64,000 bases of DNA from Clostridiales bacterium (GTDB taxonomy: Bacteria; Bacillota; Clostridia; Christensenellales; Aristaeellaceae). How positions within the stretch are numbered: position 1 is the first letter of the stretch; each line of letters starts with the position of its first letter. The translations under genes and the position numbers were made by a program. Location of the stretch: assembly GCA_015056255.1 (NCBI GenBank), contig SVGP01000013.1, positions 1 through 64,000 of the forward strand, given 5' to 3'. A model generated the notes under the pieces. The model was not told where the DNA came from. It saw only the letters and a program-made list of their open reading frames with translations, and did no database searches. Positions 41,514 to 51,511 of the stretch are shown in pieces.

Positions 41514-42716
41514 ATGGCATCCAAACCGAATTATCAAAAGACGCTTTTGGCCTGCTATCTCGGATTTGTTACACAGGCGATCACCGCCAATTTTGCGCCG
41601 CTTCTGTTTTTGACATTCAGAAGCGAATACTTTATTCCGCTCGACAAAATAGCCCTGATTCCGCTTGTTTTTTTCATGACCCAGATTCTGGTCGATTTTG
41701 CCGCGACGAAATTTGCAGATAAAATCGGATACCGGGCATGCGTTATTACTTCACAGGCCGTGTCCGCCGCCGGTCTTGCGCTGATGGCGGTTTTACCGGA
41801 CGCGCTGGGCGATCCCTTTATCGGCATACTGATCTGCGTCGTTCTTTACGCCATGGGCGCAGGACTGATTGAGGTTTTGATCAGCCCGATTGTGGAGGCC
41901 TGTCCGTTTGAAAACAAAGACGGCATGATGAGCCTTCTTCACTCCTTCTATTGCTGGGGTTGGGTTGGCGTTATCCTTATCTCCACGCTGTTTTTCACCT
42001 TGTTCGGCATTGAGAACTGGAAGATTCTTTCCGTGATCTGGGCGGTTATCCCATTTTATAACACCTTTAATTTCATCAACTGCCCCATCGAGCGGCTTGT
42101 TGAGGACGGCGAAGGCATGCGCATTGGCCAGCTTTTCCGCATGCCCCTTTTCTGGCTGTTGGCGCTTTTGATGGTATGCTCCGGCGCGTCTGAAATTTCA
42201 ATGTCGCAGTGGGCTTCGGCGTTTACGGAATCCGCGCTCGGCGTATCAAAGACCGTCGGCGATCTTGCGGGGCCCTGTCTTTTTGCGATTCTGATGGGCA
42301 TAGCAAGGGTGTATTACGGAAAGATGAGCGACAAGCTTGATCTGACCAAGACCATGCTCTTCTGCGGAGGATTGTGCCTTTTCTGTTATTTCCTTGCATC
42401 CCTTTCCCCGCATCCCGTATTCGGACTCATCGGATGCGCGCTGTGCGGCCTTTCCGTCGGCATTATGTGGCCGGGCACGCTGAGCATTTCCGCGCAGAAA
42501 TGCCCGAAGGGCGGCACGGTAATGTTTGCGCTGTTGGCGCTGGCGGGCGATCTGGGCGGCTCCATCGGCCCATCGATGGTAGGCAATATCGCAAGCTTTA
42601 TGGGCGGAAATCTCAAATACGGCCTGTTCTTCGGCTCTGTCTTCCCTGTTCTTCTGATCGCAGGGCTCATTCTTCTAAAAAGGAAAGTAAAACGAAATCA
42701 GAAGCTTCCACATTAA
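41514..42716 (+). CDS. MFS transporter
   Basis: 400 aa, about 12 predicted membrane segments. FADKIGYRA after helix 2 matches the MFS loop motif. The family resembles sugar/glucose permeases of the FucP or YfmO type, but the substrate cannot be named. SD GGGAG precedes ATG 41514. The gene is followed at once by a relic of an amidohydrolase gene. Confidence 0.85.
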   Translation: MASKPNYQKTLLACYLGFVTQAITANFAPLLFLTFRSEYFIPLDKIALIPLVFFMTQILVDFAATKFADKIGYRACVITSQAVSAAGLALMAVLPDALGDPFIGILICVVLYAMGAGLIEVLISPIVEACPFENKDGMMSLLHSFYCWGWVGVILISTLFFTLFGIENWKILSVIWAVIPFYNTFNFINCPIERLVEDGEGMRIGQLFRMPLFWLLALLMVCSGASEISMSQWASAFTESALGVSKTVGDLAGPCLFAILMGIARVYYGKMSDKLDLTKTMLFCGGLCLFCYFLASLSPHPVFGLIGCALCGLSVGIMWPGTLSISAQKCPKGGTVMFALLALAGDLGGSIGPSMVGNIASFMGGNLKYGLFFGSVFPVLLIAGLILLKRKVKRNQKLPH

Positions 42717-42717
42717 T

Positions 42718-42800
42718 GGAATGTTTCTTCCGTTTTTCAGGCATGAAAGTTCTTTTTCCATAACGCCATGCGCTTTATCGAGAAAAAACTGCTCGCATAA
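42718..42800 (+). pseudogene. Relic of the 3' end of an amidohydrolase gene
   Basis: TTTCCATAACGCCATGCGCT and the next six bases (26 nt at 42755-42780) are identical to 47262-47287, the 3' end of the intact amidohydrolase. Similarity extends upstream to GGAATG at 42718 (47224 in the intact gene) with a 1-nt deletion. The relic would read HNAMRFIEKKLLA and stop. The rest of the gene is missing, replaced by the end of the MFS gene. Confidence 0.8.
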
Positions 42801-42830
42801 AAAGATTCTTAATTATTTTTCTTATTTGTA

Positions 42831-42875
42831 TTGACAAGCCTATATATTTCTGTATAATTATGATATGTTTAAACA
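42831..42875 (+). promoter_or_regulatory. Sugar ABC operon promoter with palindrome
   Basis: -35 TTGACA (42831-42836), 16-bp spacer, -10 TATAAT (42853-42858). TGTTTAAACA, a perfect palindrome at 42866-42875, lies at the expected start site and may be an operator for a local repressor, none of which is seen nearby. Confidence 0.8.
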
Positions 42876-42902
42876 ATTTATTAACTTAAAGGAGGCACTC
42901 AC

Positions 42903-44237
42903 ATGAAAAAGGTTCTCGCACTGGTACTTTCCCTCATGCTTCTTGCGATGGCCGTTCCCGCCATGGCGGAAGGTCTCGCAGTCGGCACCTACGATCCTGC
43001 ATCCGCCGGCACGGTTGAGCTCGGCTTTGGATGGTGGGGCAATCAGGTTCGCGACGAAGTGACCAAAAATGCTGCCGACTTCTTTACGGAGAACTACCCG
43101 AACATTACCTTTAACCTGAATGCCCAGACCTGGAACAACTATTGGGCGCTGATGAGTACCTACGCCGCCAACAACGACCTGCCCGACGTTATGCAGCAGG
43201 ACTACGCCTACATTGAGCAGTGGGTAGAAGCCGGAGACCTTCTGGATCTGACCCCCTATGTAGAAAGCGGCGCCCTTGATCTGAGCACTATGCCCCAGAA
43301 TATCATCGACACCGGTAAAGTCGGCGACGGTCTGTACGCCATCTGCTGCGCCGTTAACGCGCCCGCCATGCTGTACAATAAGACGCTCACCGATTCCCTC
43401 GGCATCGAAGTTCCGCTGAACATCACCTGGGATGAATTCGTTGACATTTCCAGACAGATCTACGAGGAGACCGGCATCGGCGCCATTTATGGCGACGGCA
43501 ACTCCGAGAATCCCCTGACCTATTACTCCCGTTCTCTCGGCTACAATGCGCTTTGGAACGAAGATGGTCTGCTGGCTGACGCTGAAGAAATGGCCGGCTA
43601 CTATCAGCGCCTGATTGACGGTGTAAAAGAAGGCTGGCTGTTTGACACCGATAAGCTCGCTGGCGTAAACACCGCTGACCTGGCTCAGTATCCGTTGGTA
43701 TACGGCGCTTCCAACGACGTTCGTGCTTGGTGCACGCTCGCCTTCTCCAACCAGGTAGCCGCCTATCAGAACGCGGCCACCGCTGACGGAATTGAGCTTG
43801 GCTTCTCCACCTGGCCGTCCTCTGATCCCGTTGCTTCCAACTACATGAAGCCCGGCCAGTTCTTCGCCGTCACCACCGACGCTGAGAATCCCGATCTGGC
43901 AGTTGCTTTCCTGAATTACCTCCTCAACGACGTACAGGGCAACATCCTTCTTCGCGCCGAGCGCGGCGTACCGCCCTGCACCGCTACCGCTTCCGCCATC
44001 GCGGAGGAAGTTGGCAAGGCCGACCCCACCTATCCCGCATCTGTTGAGTATCTGGCCTTTGTAGGCGAAAACTGCAGCCCGATCTTCCCGCCGCTGCCCA
44101 GCTATGCCGGCACCGCACAGACCGAGGTTATCCAGTATCTGTCCGATGAATGCCTGCTTAAGGACACTGAAATGACCGCTGAAGAAGCCGGCCGTCTCGC
44201 CGTTGAAATGATCGCTGAAATCGCTTCCCAGTATTAA
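42903..44237 (+). CDS. Extracellular solute-binding protein, family 1 (sugar ABC importer)
   Basis: 444 aa. A signal peptide (residues 1-22) ends in AMA, a signal peptidase I-type site, and no lipobox Cys is present. The mature protein has the two-lobed maltose-binding-protein fold pattern (NAPAMLYNK, ITWDEFV). It would deliver a sugar or oligosaccharide to the permeases encoded next. Codon use is biased to C-ending codons, as in highly expressed genes. The SD is AAAGGAGG. Confidence 0.93.
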   Translation: MKKVLALVLSLMLLAMAVPAMAEGLAVGTYDPASAGTVELGFGWWGNQVRDEVTKNAADFFTENYPNITFNLNAQTWNNYWALMSTYAANNDLPDVMQQDYAYIEQWVEAGDLLDLTPYVESGALDLSTMPQNIIDTGKVGDGLYAICCAVNAPAMLYNKTLTDSLGIEVPLNITWDEFVDISRQIYEETGIGAIYGDGNSENPLTYYSRSLGYNALWNEDGLLADAEEMAGYYQRLIDGVKEGWLFDTDKLAGVNTADLAQYPLVYGASNDVRAWCTLAFSNQVAAYQNAATADGIELGFSTWPSSDPVASNYMKPGQFFAVTTDAENPDLAVAFLNYLLNDVQGNILLRAERGVPPCTATASAIAEEVGKADPTYPASVEYLAFVGENCSPIFPPLPSYAGTAQTEVIQYLSDECLLKDTEMTAEEAGRLAVEMIAEIASQY

Positions 44238-44286
44238 TCCATATACTCGGTTCAATGAATACACGCATCCCTCAGTAAGCCTCAGG

Positions 44287-44312
44287 AGAGGGGCGGATTT
44301 CGCCCCTCTCTT
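44287..44312 (+). terminator. Hairpin between the binding-protein and permease genes
   Basis: GAGAGGGGCG (44287-44296) pairs with CGCCCCTCTC (44301-44310) over a 5-nt loop, with only TT after it. Such hairpins often protect the 3' end or reduce read-through, so the binding protein is made in excess over the permeases. Confidence 0.75.
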
Positions 44313-44355
44313 CAGTATATCCACATGAAAAATACCGCCAAGGAGGCTCTCTCAT

Positions 44356-45285
44356 ATGACTTTCACGACTAAGACAAAGAAAAAAAGATCTTCCTTTTCC
44401 GCATGGATCCAAAAGGAAAATGTAGCCGGATATGTTTTCAGTCTGCCGTTCATCTTTGGCTTTTTGATGTTCATGGTCATACCGATGGGGCTTTCTTTCT
44501 ATTACTCCTTCTGCAGATATGACATTCAGACCCCAACAATATGGATTGGACTGGGTAATTATATTGAGATTTTTACCGATGATCCTACCTTCAGAAAGTC
44601 ATTAATGGTCACCTGCTATTACGCACTGATCGGTACGCCGCTCAAGGTTATCTTCGCGCTGATTGTCGCGCTGATTTTAAACCATGAAACCCGCGCAGTT
44701 CCGATCTATCGCGCCACCTATTATCTTCCGTCGATCATCGGCGGGTCCGTTGCCGTCGCCATTTTATGGCGTCGTATTTTCGAATCCAACGGCACCATCA
44801 ACGCGATTTTGGGCAATATTTTCCCGTTCCTTCAAGGCTATAACTGGTTCAGCGAAGGCCCGGCCATCTGGGTTCTGATTCTTTTGACGGTCTGGCAATT
44901 CGGCTCCTCCATGCTGATTTTCCTGTCGGCGCTTAAGCAGATTCCGCGTGAACTGTATGAAGCGTCTTATGTGGACGGCGCAAATGGAAGCAAAAAATTC
45001 TGGCGCGTAACACTACCTTTGCTGACGCCCACCATCTTTTTCAACCTCGTTCAGCAAACCATCAACAGCTTCCTTGCCTTCACGCAATGCAAGCTGATCA
45101 CCAACGGCGATCCACGAAAATCCACGCTGTTTTACACAGTTTATCAATATCAGAAGGCCTTCCCTGCGGTCGGCAAAAGCCAGATGGGCTATGCGTCTGC
45201 ATTGGCATGGATCATGCTTGTGATTATTTCTGCAGTCACTGCATTTTTGTTCTGGACAAGAAACAAATGGGTCTATGAAGACTAA
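44356..45285 (+). CDS. Sugar ABC transporter permease (LplB/UgpA type)
   Basis: 309 aa with six predicted membrane segments and a cytoplasmic start rich in Lys. The coupling EAA motif is EASYVDGANGSKKFWRVTLP. It pairs with the next permease. The SD GGAGG precedes ATG 44356. The 5' flank includes the hairpin after the binding-protein gene. Confidence 0.93.
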   Translation: MTFTTKTKKKRSSFSAWIQKENVAGYVFSLPFIFGFLMFMVIPMGLSFYYSFCRYDIQTPTIWIGLGNYIEIFTDDPTFRKSLMVTCYYALIGTPLKVIFALIVALILNHETRAVPIYRATYYLPSIIGGSVAVAILWRRIFESNGTINAILGNIFPFLQGYNWFSEGPAIWVLILLTVWQFGSSMLIFLSALKQIPRELYEASYVDGANGSKKFWRVTLPLLTPTIFFNLVQQTINSFLAFTQCKLITNGDPRKSTLFYTVYQYQKAFPAVGKSQMGYASALAWIMLVIISAVTAFLFWTRNKWVYED

Positions 45286-45302
45286 GAAAGGAGGGCATAA
45301 AC

Positions 45303-46148
45303 ATGGTAGGCAGAAGCAGGCTCAAAGAGTTTATCTATCATCTTTTGGTTTCAATAGGCATGCTGATCATGATCTATCCGCTTTTGTGGATGGTGTTTTC
45401 CTCCTTTAAGCCCACGGACATGGTGCTTCCCACCGCTGCAAAGCTGTTTCCGGATGTGTGGACAGTGGATAATTATATCCGCGGCTGGAAGGGCTTTATG
45501 GGCTATTCCTTTGGCACCTTCTTTGCCAATTCCTTTTTCATTTCCATAACCTCCACCTTTGGAACGCTTTTGTCCTCCTCGTTTGTCGCCTATGCGCTTC
45601 AGCGTCTGAAGTTCAAGCTGCGCCGTGTTCTTTTCGTTCTGGTGCTCATCACCATGATGCTGCCGGCGCAGATACTGATGATTCCTCAGTTCATGTGGTA
45701 CCGTCACTTAAACTGGGTCGGTACGTATTATCCAATGATCCTCCCCTACTTTTTTGCGATTCAGGGCTTTTTTATCTACCTGATCATGAACTTCATCGGC
45801 GGAATTCCGAAGACGCTGGACGAAGCCGCCAAAATCGACGGATGCAGTTATTACAGCATCTTCTTCAGAATCGTACTCCCGCTGATTGTACCCGCGCTGG
45901 TCACTTCCGCAATTTTTTCCTTTATCTGGCGCTGGGACGATTATCTTTCCGCGCTTTTGTACGTCAACCGCGCAAACATGCGCCCCGTATCGCTGGCGCT
46001 TCAGCTGTTCAACGATCCTTCATCCGGCTCGGACATCGGATCTACCCTGGCTATGTCCACTCTTTCCATCGTTCCTGCAACCATCATTTTCCTTGTTTTC
46101 CAAAAATCACTCGTCGAGGGCATCGCTTCCTCCGGCATCAAGGGATAA
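45303..46148 (+). CDS. Sugar ABC transporter permease (UgpE/MalG type)
   Basis: 281 aa with six membrane segments. The EAA loop is EAAKIDGCSYYSIFFRIVLP. It is the second membrane subunit. No ABC ATPase follows, so the importer probably uses a shared MsmK-like ATPase encoded elsewhere. The SD is AAAGGAGG, and the gene starts 17 nt after the previous stop. Confidence 0.93.
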   Translation: MVGRSRLKEFIYHLLVSIGMLIMIYPLLWMVFSSFKPTDMVLPTAAKLFPDVWTVDNYIRGWKGFMGYSFGTFFANSFFISITSTFGTLLSSSFVAYALQRLKFKLRRVLFVLVLITMMLPAQILMIPQFMWYRHLNWVGTYYPMILPYFFAIQGFFIYLIMNFIGGIPKTLDEAAKIDGCSYYSIFFRIVLPLIVPALVTSAIFSFIWRWDDYLSALLYVNRANMRPVSLALQLFNDPSSGSDIGSTLAMSTLSIVPATIIFLVFQKSLVEGIASSGIKG

Positions 46149-46188
46149 CTCGTCCCACCTCGCGTGCTTATTTGCTTTTTCGTTTCGT

Positions 46189-46223
46189 GCGGGAATCCGG
46201 AAGGACTCCCGCTTATTTTTATT
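46189..46223 (+). terminator. Terminator of the sugar ABC operon
   Basis: GCGGGA-TCC (46189-46198) pairs with GGA-TCCCGC (46203-46212) with one internal mismatch, followed by TTATTTTTATT. Confidence 0.85.
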
Positions 46224-46310
46224 CAAAAATGATTTCTGATCGACCTGCGCTCATGTTCAAATGGAATCATGCGCTTATGTTGAGCGCTTATTTCCAACAC
46301 ACATGAAGCG

Positions 46311-46339
46311 TTGACAGCGTTTCCGGGGCGCGATATACT
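46311..46339 (+). promoter_or_regulatory. Promoter for the amidohydrolase gene
   Basis: -35 TTGACA (46311-46316), 17-bp spacer, -10 TATACT (46334-46339). Confidence 0.85.
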
Positions 46340-46377
46340 TATTATTGCTAAACATACGCTTTATGGAGGGCGCATCC

Positions 46378-47298
46378 ATGAAAAAGATGGATTTCCACGT
46401 GCATATTTCAAATGATCAGACGGACGTTTTACAAAGTATTGAAAATTTCAAATCGCTTTCCGAGCGCAATCATTTATCCGCCATCTGCATTCAGTCTGCC
46501 GTCATGTCCTCAAACGGCATGCACCCTAACTGCAACGAGAAGGCGCTTGAAATCATAAAGGGCAATGAAAACTGGTACGCGTTTGCCTCTCTTCATCACG
46601 ACCGCGATTTTGTCGAGCAGACCAAGGAATACATGGACAAAGGGTTTCGCGGAATAAAGATGCTCGAAGGAAAGCCTACGCTTTACCGTAACTACGGCTA
46701 TGGGTTTGATCATCCGCGCTTTGAGGCGTTTTTCGATTATGCAGAAAAAAACGCGATTCCGCTCGATATTCACAACAACGATCCTCTGATTCATTGGGAT
46801 ATCAATAAAATTTCCGAAAGAGCGCTTAAAAAGGGATGGTACTACGACAGCACCTTCCCCACTCAGAAGTATTTTTTTGACGTGCTTGAAAATATACTGG
46901 ATCGTCATCCCGGCCTTCACGCAGCGCTCGCCCATTTCGGCTTTTATTCAGACGACATTCAAAAAGCCGAAGCCCTCATGGAAAAATGTCCGAATCTTGT
47001 TATGGACATGACCCCCGCCATGATTATATACGATCAGCTTTCGAATACGCCCGATGAAGCGAAAGCATTCCTTTTGAAATATCAGGATCGCATCCTTTAT
47101 GGAACCGATGTTTCCAATTGCATCGAGGGCGAAGTGCGCGAAATGAACGACACGAAAACCCTTCTTATGCGCGCGTTTTATGAAGGCGACGGCGAATATG
47201 AAATCGGCGGATTCCACATTAAAGGAATGAACCTTCCATCGTGCGTGCTTGAAAAGCTCTATTTCCATAACGCCATGCGCTTTATCGGGAAGGAATAA
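46378..47298 (+). CDS. Amidohydrolase family protein (metal-dependent, TIM barrel)
   Basis: 306 aa. The metal motif DFHVHI (HxH) is near the N-terminus, followed by LDIHNN, AHFGFYSDD and a GTDVSN end motif, as in amidohydrolase-related hydrolases. The substrate is not clear. ATG 46378 follows GGAGGG. The neighbouring sugar ABC operon suggests a role in sugar-acid or carbohydrate breakdown, but this is only inference. Its 3' end is duplicated as a relic at 42718. Confidence 0.85.
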   Translation: MKKMDFHVHISNDQTDVLQSIENFKSLSERNHLSAICIQSAVMSSNGMHPNCNEKALEIIKGNENWYAFASLHHDRDFVEQTKEYMDKGFRGIKMLEGKPTLYRNYGYGFDHPRFEAFFDYAEKNAIPLDIHNNDPLIHWDINKISERALKKGWYYDSTFPTQKYFFDVLENILDRHPGLHAALAHFGFYSDDIQKAEALMEKCPNLVMDMTPAMIIYDQLSNTPDEAKAFLLKYQDRILYGTDVSNCIEGEVREMNDTKTLLMRAFYEGDGEYEIGGFHIKGMNLPSCVLEKLYFHNAMRFIGKE

Positions 47299-47310
47299 TC
47301 CGTTCTTTAC

Positions 47311-47339
47311 TTGCGCATTTTAGATTTCTTCTGTATAAT
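47311..47339 (+). promoter_or_regulatory. Promoter for the DUF368 gene
   Basis: -35 TTGCGC (47311-47316), 17-bp spacer, -10 TATAAT (47334-47339). Confidence 0.7.
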
Positions 47340-47378
47340 GTTCCCATTCCTATTTTGTCCCAAAGGAGGATTTTTTTC

Positions 47379-48209
47379 ATGCAGTTTATTTTGCGTATTC
47401 TGGAAGGCGCTCTGATCGGCCTTGGCGCAGTGCTTCCCGGCATTTCCGGCGGCGTACTTTGCGTAATATTTGGCGTTTACAAGCCGCTGATGGAGGTACT
47501 GGGAAACCCGCTTAAGAACTGGAAAAAGCATTTGAAGCTTCTGATTCCGATCGTCATCGGCGTAGTCGTCGGTTTTCTTGGAATCGCTAAGCTCCTGGGC
47601 TTCCTTCTGGACAGATATCCGGGCCCGTCGGTATTTTTGTTTGTGGGTCTGATTATCGGCATGCTCCCCTCTCTTTTCAGAGAAGCCGGCGAGCAGGGCA
47701 GAAGCAAAAATTCCTTTATCGGAATGGCGGTTGCGTTTATCATCGTGCTTGCGCTGCTTATTTGCCTGATGTTTGTCTTTAACCTCACTATCCCCTTTAA
47801 CTTCTTTACCTGCCTTTTCTGCGGCTTCTCCCTCGCCTTAAGCATCATCGCGCCCGGCATGAGCTTTTCAACCTTCCTCATGCCCCTTGGCCTTTATCAG
47901 CCCTTTGTGGAGGGCATCGGAAATCTGGATTTCTCGGTTCTCATTCCGGTCGCCATCGGCGCGGTGGTCACTTTTGTTCTGTTCGTGCGCGGCGTCAATT
48001 ACATGCTCAAGCATCATTACTCCGTCATGTTCCATTCGATCATCGGCGTTGTCATTGCCGCCACGCTCTTAACGCCGTTTGAAAAGGAACTTTTAACCGT
48101 CGCATACGCAAACGCAGGCGCAATCGCCGTCAATCTTCTTTTTGCCGCCATCGGCGTTGTCGCCGCACTGGCGCTTGACAAATTCAATTCCAGCGTAAGC
48201 AAGGAATAA
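47379..48209 (+). CDS. popT: DUF368 membrane protein, undecaprenyl-phosphate translocase (PopT type)
   Basis: 276 aa with eight or more predicted membrane segments. The N-terminal GALIGLGAVLPGISGGVLCV and the internal IIAPGMSFSTFLMPLGLY are the two inverted family motifs. DUF368 proteins (PopT) flip the C55-P lipid carrier back across the membrane for reuse in wall synthesis. ATG 47379 follows AAAGGAGG. Confidence 0.88.
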   Translation: MQFILRILEGALIGLGAVLPGISGGVLCVIFGVYKPLMEVLGNPLKNWKKHLKLLIPIVIGVVVGFLGIAKLLGFLLDRYPGPSVFLFVGLIIGMLPSLFREAGEQGRSKNSFIGMAVAFIIVLALLICLMFVFNLTIPFNFFTCLFCGFSLALSIIAPGMSFSTFLMPLGLYQPFVEGIGNLDFSVLIPVAIGAVVTFVLFVRGVNYMLKHHYSVMFHSIIGVVIAATLLTPFEKELLTVAYANAGAIAVNLLFAAIGVVAALALDKFNSSVSKE

Positions 48210-48226
48210 AACGTCGGTTTTCTATT

Positions 48227-48268
48227 AAAAGCCGCGATATCGCTTTTAAAGGCGATATCGCGGCTTTT
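48227..48268. terminator. Bidirectional terminator
   Basis: AAAAGCCGCGATATCGC (48227-48243) and its exact complement (48252-48268) form a 17-bp stem with an 8-nt loop and U-tracts in both directions. It serves popT and the convergent ABC exporter gene. Confidence 0.92.
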
Positions 48269-48302
48269 CTGCGTTTTGACAATAAAGAAACCCGCTTTTA
48301 AA

Positions 48303-51302
48303 TCACTCGGTTCTGAGCGCCTCTACAGGGTCTTTTCGGGCAGCGCTTCTGGACGGGATGATGCCGGCGAAGAGCGTCAGGAGCACGCTGATCACGATTA
48401 AAACAACCGCCGTGTTGATCGGAAGATGCGCGCTTAAGCTCATGATGTCGGTCAATTCATGGATGATGGCGTTAATCGGGATGCAGAGAATGTACGTAAC
48501 CACAACGCCCAACAGACCGGAAGTAAAGCCGATAATCATGGTTTCTGCATTGAACATTCTGGATACATTTCGCTTGCTCGCACCGATTGCGCGCAGAATT
48601 CCGATTTCCTTGGTTCTTTCCTGAACGGAGATCAGGGTGATTACGCCAATCATGATCGAAGAAACGATCAGGGAAATCGCGACGAATGCGATTAAAACGT
48701 AGGTAACCGCATTGATGATCGAAGTGACGGATGACATCATAATGCCCACATAATCCGTGTAGCGAATCTTCGAAAGCTCGGGTACATCCCTGTTGTACTC
48801 GTCAATGGCTTGCTTGATAACATCCTTGCTTTCAAAGGTAGAGGTGTAGAGGTTGATGGAGGAAGGAACATCGATATCCACATAGTTTAAAAGCTTCAGA
48901 TTGGTCTCGTAAGTGGATTCAGAGAACTTCATCACCGCATCGTACCATGCCGAGCGCTGCTCCTCCGTCCACCTGGCCATTTCAGCATCAAACATCATCG
49001 AAAGCTGATCGTCCGGCACCTGACTGAGCTGCGCAGCCGCCTGCTCTGCAATCGTCATACGGATCTGCTCGCTCATTGCGTTTGCATAAAGCGCCTGAAG
49101 GTCGCTTTCGGGCATCTGTGCAATATAGCCTTTCGCCGCTTCCTCGCTCATGCCCATGGTTTCAGCCGCGCCCTTGACGAGCATGGCGATCATGGTTTCC
49201 GTATCGGTCGCCGCCATCTGCTGAGCAACCATCTGACTCACCTGCGCCTCGTCCGGAACGCTCTTGATGCTTCTGTAGGCGTCCGCCTTTTCCTGATTCG
49301 TCATACAGGCGGCGTAGGCATTGAACGCTTCCGCCTTCTCTGCATCGGTCTTTACCTCGCCCTTAAAGGGAAGTCCGGTAAACACATCCGTTTCAGGATT
49401 CGACAGCTGCTTTTCAATAATCTGCGCGCGGGCATTTTCACGAATGACATATTCGGTGAGTGCCTTCGTGTAGCCGATGCCGCCGCTGATCATAGTGGAG
49501 GTGGCTTCCTCGCTTCTTCTGATAATGCCGGAAACCTTGAGTGGAACGGCGTTGGCGTACAGGTAGCGAAGGCCGGCGTCGCTTTCCCTAAGATCGATAT
49601 AGGTCTGCGTGTTCTCATCGAAATAATACGCGTTCGATCCCAGCACTACCCTGTAATCGCGCGCGAGGATTTCGTCATACGTCCATGCATCCTGCTCGGT
49701 TTCAATTTCTTCATATCGCATGGTCGCCATAAAAATTTTGTCGATTTCTTCGCGGCTCTTAAGGCCCAGCGCATACAGCGTAAGGTCGTCGATTTCGTTA
49801 AACTCGTTAACGACGATCACGATTTCGTTGTACTTTTCAGGCCAGCTTCCGTAAATAACGTCATACTGGTTTTCAAGCACGGGACTGATCAGGCCGCCAT
49901 CTTCAGCGGAAAGCATTTCGTTCCAGAGGGTGGACTGAGACATCATCGAGCCCATCATGGAATTGTTTTCGCCGGTGGTTTGCGCAAGCTGCGTCATTGT
50001 GGACATATCCATGCCGAGGTTCTGCGAAATCAGGTCGGAAAGCAGCTGGCGGCTGTCGGAAACGATGATGTTTCCGTCGATGTTCTGCGTATACACCATG
50101 AGGTTGAAGTCATAGGTGTATTTCACGCCGCTGAGCGCCTCGCCAAGCACCGATTCCTCGCTCGCCTGCTCTTTTTCAATGTGCTCCTTAAACGATTTTA
50201 AATCGTTTTCCATGGTTTCCGCATTCATCATGGCGTTCATCATATCATACAGAATCGCCTGAGAATACACCTTTTCGCGGTCATGATTTCCGATATTGTC
50301 GCTGGCAGCGCCAACAAACGCCTGCATGAGGGTGGTAAGATCTACGGTCGTCGCCTGAATGGTCAGGGGATAGGAAGCAAGGGTTTCTTCCTGAAGAAGA
50401 TTGATGTAGTTGGTAGTACCCTGAGACACAGCGTAAATGAGCGCAATTCCGATAATGCCGATGGAACCCGCAAAGGAAGTTAAAGTGGTTCTGCCCTTTT
50501 TGGTAAACAGGTTTTTAAGCGACAAGCCGAAGGACGTGAAAAACGACATCGACGGAAGCTTGATCTTTTTCTTCTCTTCGCCCAGCTTTCTGTCCATTTC
50601 AGCTTCACGGGCAATTTCTTCATCCGTCAGCGGCCTGGTATCGTTTTTGATTTCGCCATCCAGCATGTGGATAATGCGCGTGGAATATTTTTCGGCGAGC
50701 TCCGGATTATGGGTAACCATGATCACCAGACGACTTTCGGAGACCTTCTTCAGGATTTCCATAACCTGAACGCTGGTTTCCGTGTCCAACGCGCCGGTAG
50801 GTTCGTCCGCCAAAATAATTTCCGGATTATTGACAAGGGCGCGCGCAATCGCGACGCGTTGCATCTGGCCGCCGCTCATTTCGCTCGGACGCTTTTTAAT
50901 CTGATCGGCAAGACCCACTTCGCCAAGCGCTTCAATCGCGCGCTTTCTGCGTTCCTTTTTGCTTACGCCCGCAAGCGTCAGCGCAAGCTCTACATTCTGA
51001 AGCACTGTCTGATGCGGAATCAGATGATAATTCTGAAATACAAAGCCGATTGAATGGTTGCGGTATGCGTCCCAGTCGCGGTCGCCAAAGGCTTTTGTGG
51101 AGCGGCCGCCAATGACAAGGTCTCCGTCGTCGGCATGGTCAAGGCCGCCAATAATGTTTAAAAGCGTCGTCTTTCCACAGCCGGACGGGCCCAGAATGGA
51201 TACGAAATCGCTTCTTTTGAAAGAGAGCGAAATGCCTCTGAGCGCGCGAACGGCATTGTTGTTTGGCGAGTAGGTTTTTGAAATATTTTTAAGCTGCAGC
51301 AT
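48303..51302 (-). CDS. MacB/LolD-type ABC exporter, ATPase fused to FtsX-like permease with very large outer domain
   Basis: 999 aa. Residues 1-225 are the ATPase with Walker [10 protein letters not shown], signature MSGGQMQR and Walker [12 protein letters not shown]. One membrane segment follows near 275-295. A 560-residue extracellular domain (about 300-860) is unusually rich in Gln, Met and Ala and includes a likely coiled-coil around 690-810. Three C-terminal membrane segments complete an FtsX fold. MacB-like pumps act as mechanical transmission devices on outside partners. Substrate unknown. The SD is AAGGA and no companion gene is adjacent. Confidence 0.9.
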   Translation of the reverse strand: MLQLKNISKTYSPNNNAVRALRGISLSFKRSDFVSILGPSGCGKTTLLNIIGGLDHADDGDLVIGGRSTKAFGDRDWDAYRNHSIGFVFQNYHLIPHQTVLQNVELALTLAGVSKKERRKRAIEALGEVGLADQIKKRPSEMSGGQMQRVAIARALVNNPEIILADEPTGALDTETSVQVMEILKKVSESRLVIMVTHNPELAEKYSTRIIHMLDGEIKNDTRPLTDEEIAREAEMDRKLGEEKKKIKLPSMSFFTSFGLSLKNLFTKKGRTTLTSFAGSIGIIGIALIYAVSQGTTNYINLLQEETLASYPLTIQATTVDLTTLMQAFVGAASDNIGNHDREKVYSQAILYDMMNAMMNAETMENDLKSFKEHIEKEQASEESVLGEALSGVKYTYDFNLMVYTQNIDGNIIVSDSRQLLSDLISQNLGMDMSTMTQLAQTTGENNSMMGSMMSQSTLWNEMLSAEDGGLISPVLENQYDVIYGSWPEKYNEIVIVVNEFNEIDDLTLYALGLKSREEIDKIFMATMRYEEIETEQDAWTYDEILARDYRVVLGSNAYYFDENTQTYIDLRESDAGLRYLYANAVPLKVSGIIRRSEEATSTMISGGIGYTKALTEYVIRENARAQIIEKQLSNPETDVFTGLPFKGEVKTDAEKAEAFNAYAACMTNQEKADAYRSIKSVPDEAQVSQMVAQQMAATDTETMIAMLVKGAAETMGMSEEAAKGYIAQMPESDLQALYANAMSEQIRMTIAEQAAAQLSQVPDDQLSMMFDAEMARWTEEQRSAWYDAVMKFSESTYETNLKLLNYVDIDVPSSINLYTSTFESKDVIKQAIDEYNRDVPELSKIRYTDYVGIMMSSVTSIINAVTYVLIAFVAISLIVSSIMIGVITLISVQERTKEIGILRAIGASKRNVSRMFNAETMIIGFTSGLLGVVVTYILCIPINAIIHELTDIMSLSAHLPINTAVVLIVISVLLTLFAGIIPSRSAARKDPVEALRTE

Positions 51303-51446
51303 CGGAAGATTCCTTTCCTTCTCATCTTACAAGTATATTATATCGCATGAATGTGAATGAAAATGTTCAACCGTATGCGATTTTACGCACCTGTTTGTAA
51401 AACTTTTGTTCTCCCTTTGGTTTATTCGCTTTTTCTCTTATTATTG

Positions 51447-51486
51447 CGAACAAACGTTTGCATTTTTCGGCAGAATATGTTATACT
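51447..51486 (+). promoter_or_regulatory. lexA promoter with LexA box
   Basis: CGAACAAACGTTTG (51447-51460) matches the LexA box CGAACRNRYGTTYC except at the last base. It overlaps the weak -35 (TTGCAT, 51458-51463). The -10 is TATACT (51481-51486) with an extended TG. LexA should therefore repress itself. Confidence 0.85.
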
Positions 51487-51511
51487 TCCATCATACAGGA
51501 GGCGGCTTTTC

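Noticed and set aside
42858-44324. 488-codon open frame antisense to the solute-binding protein
   Set aside because: It arises from the strong C-ending codon bias of the real gene, matches no family, has no SD, and covers a clear binding protein on the plus strand.
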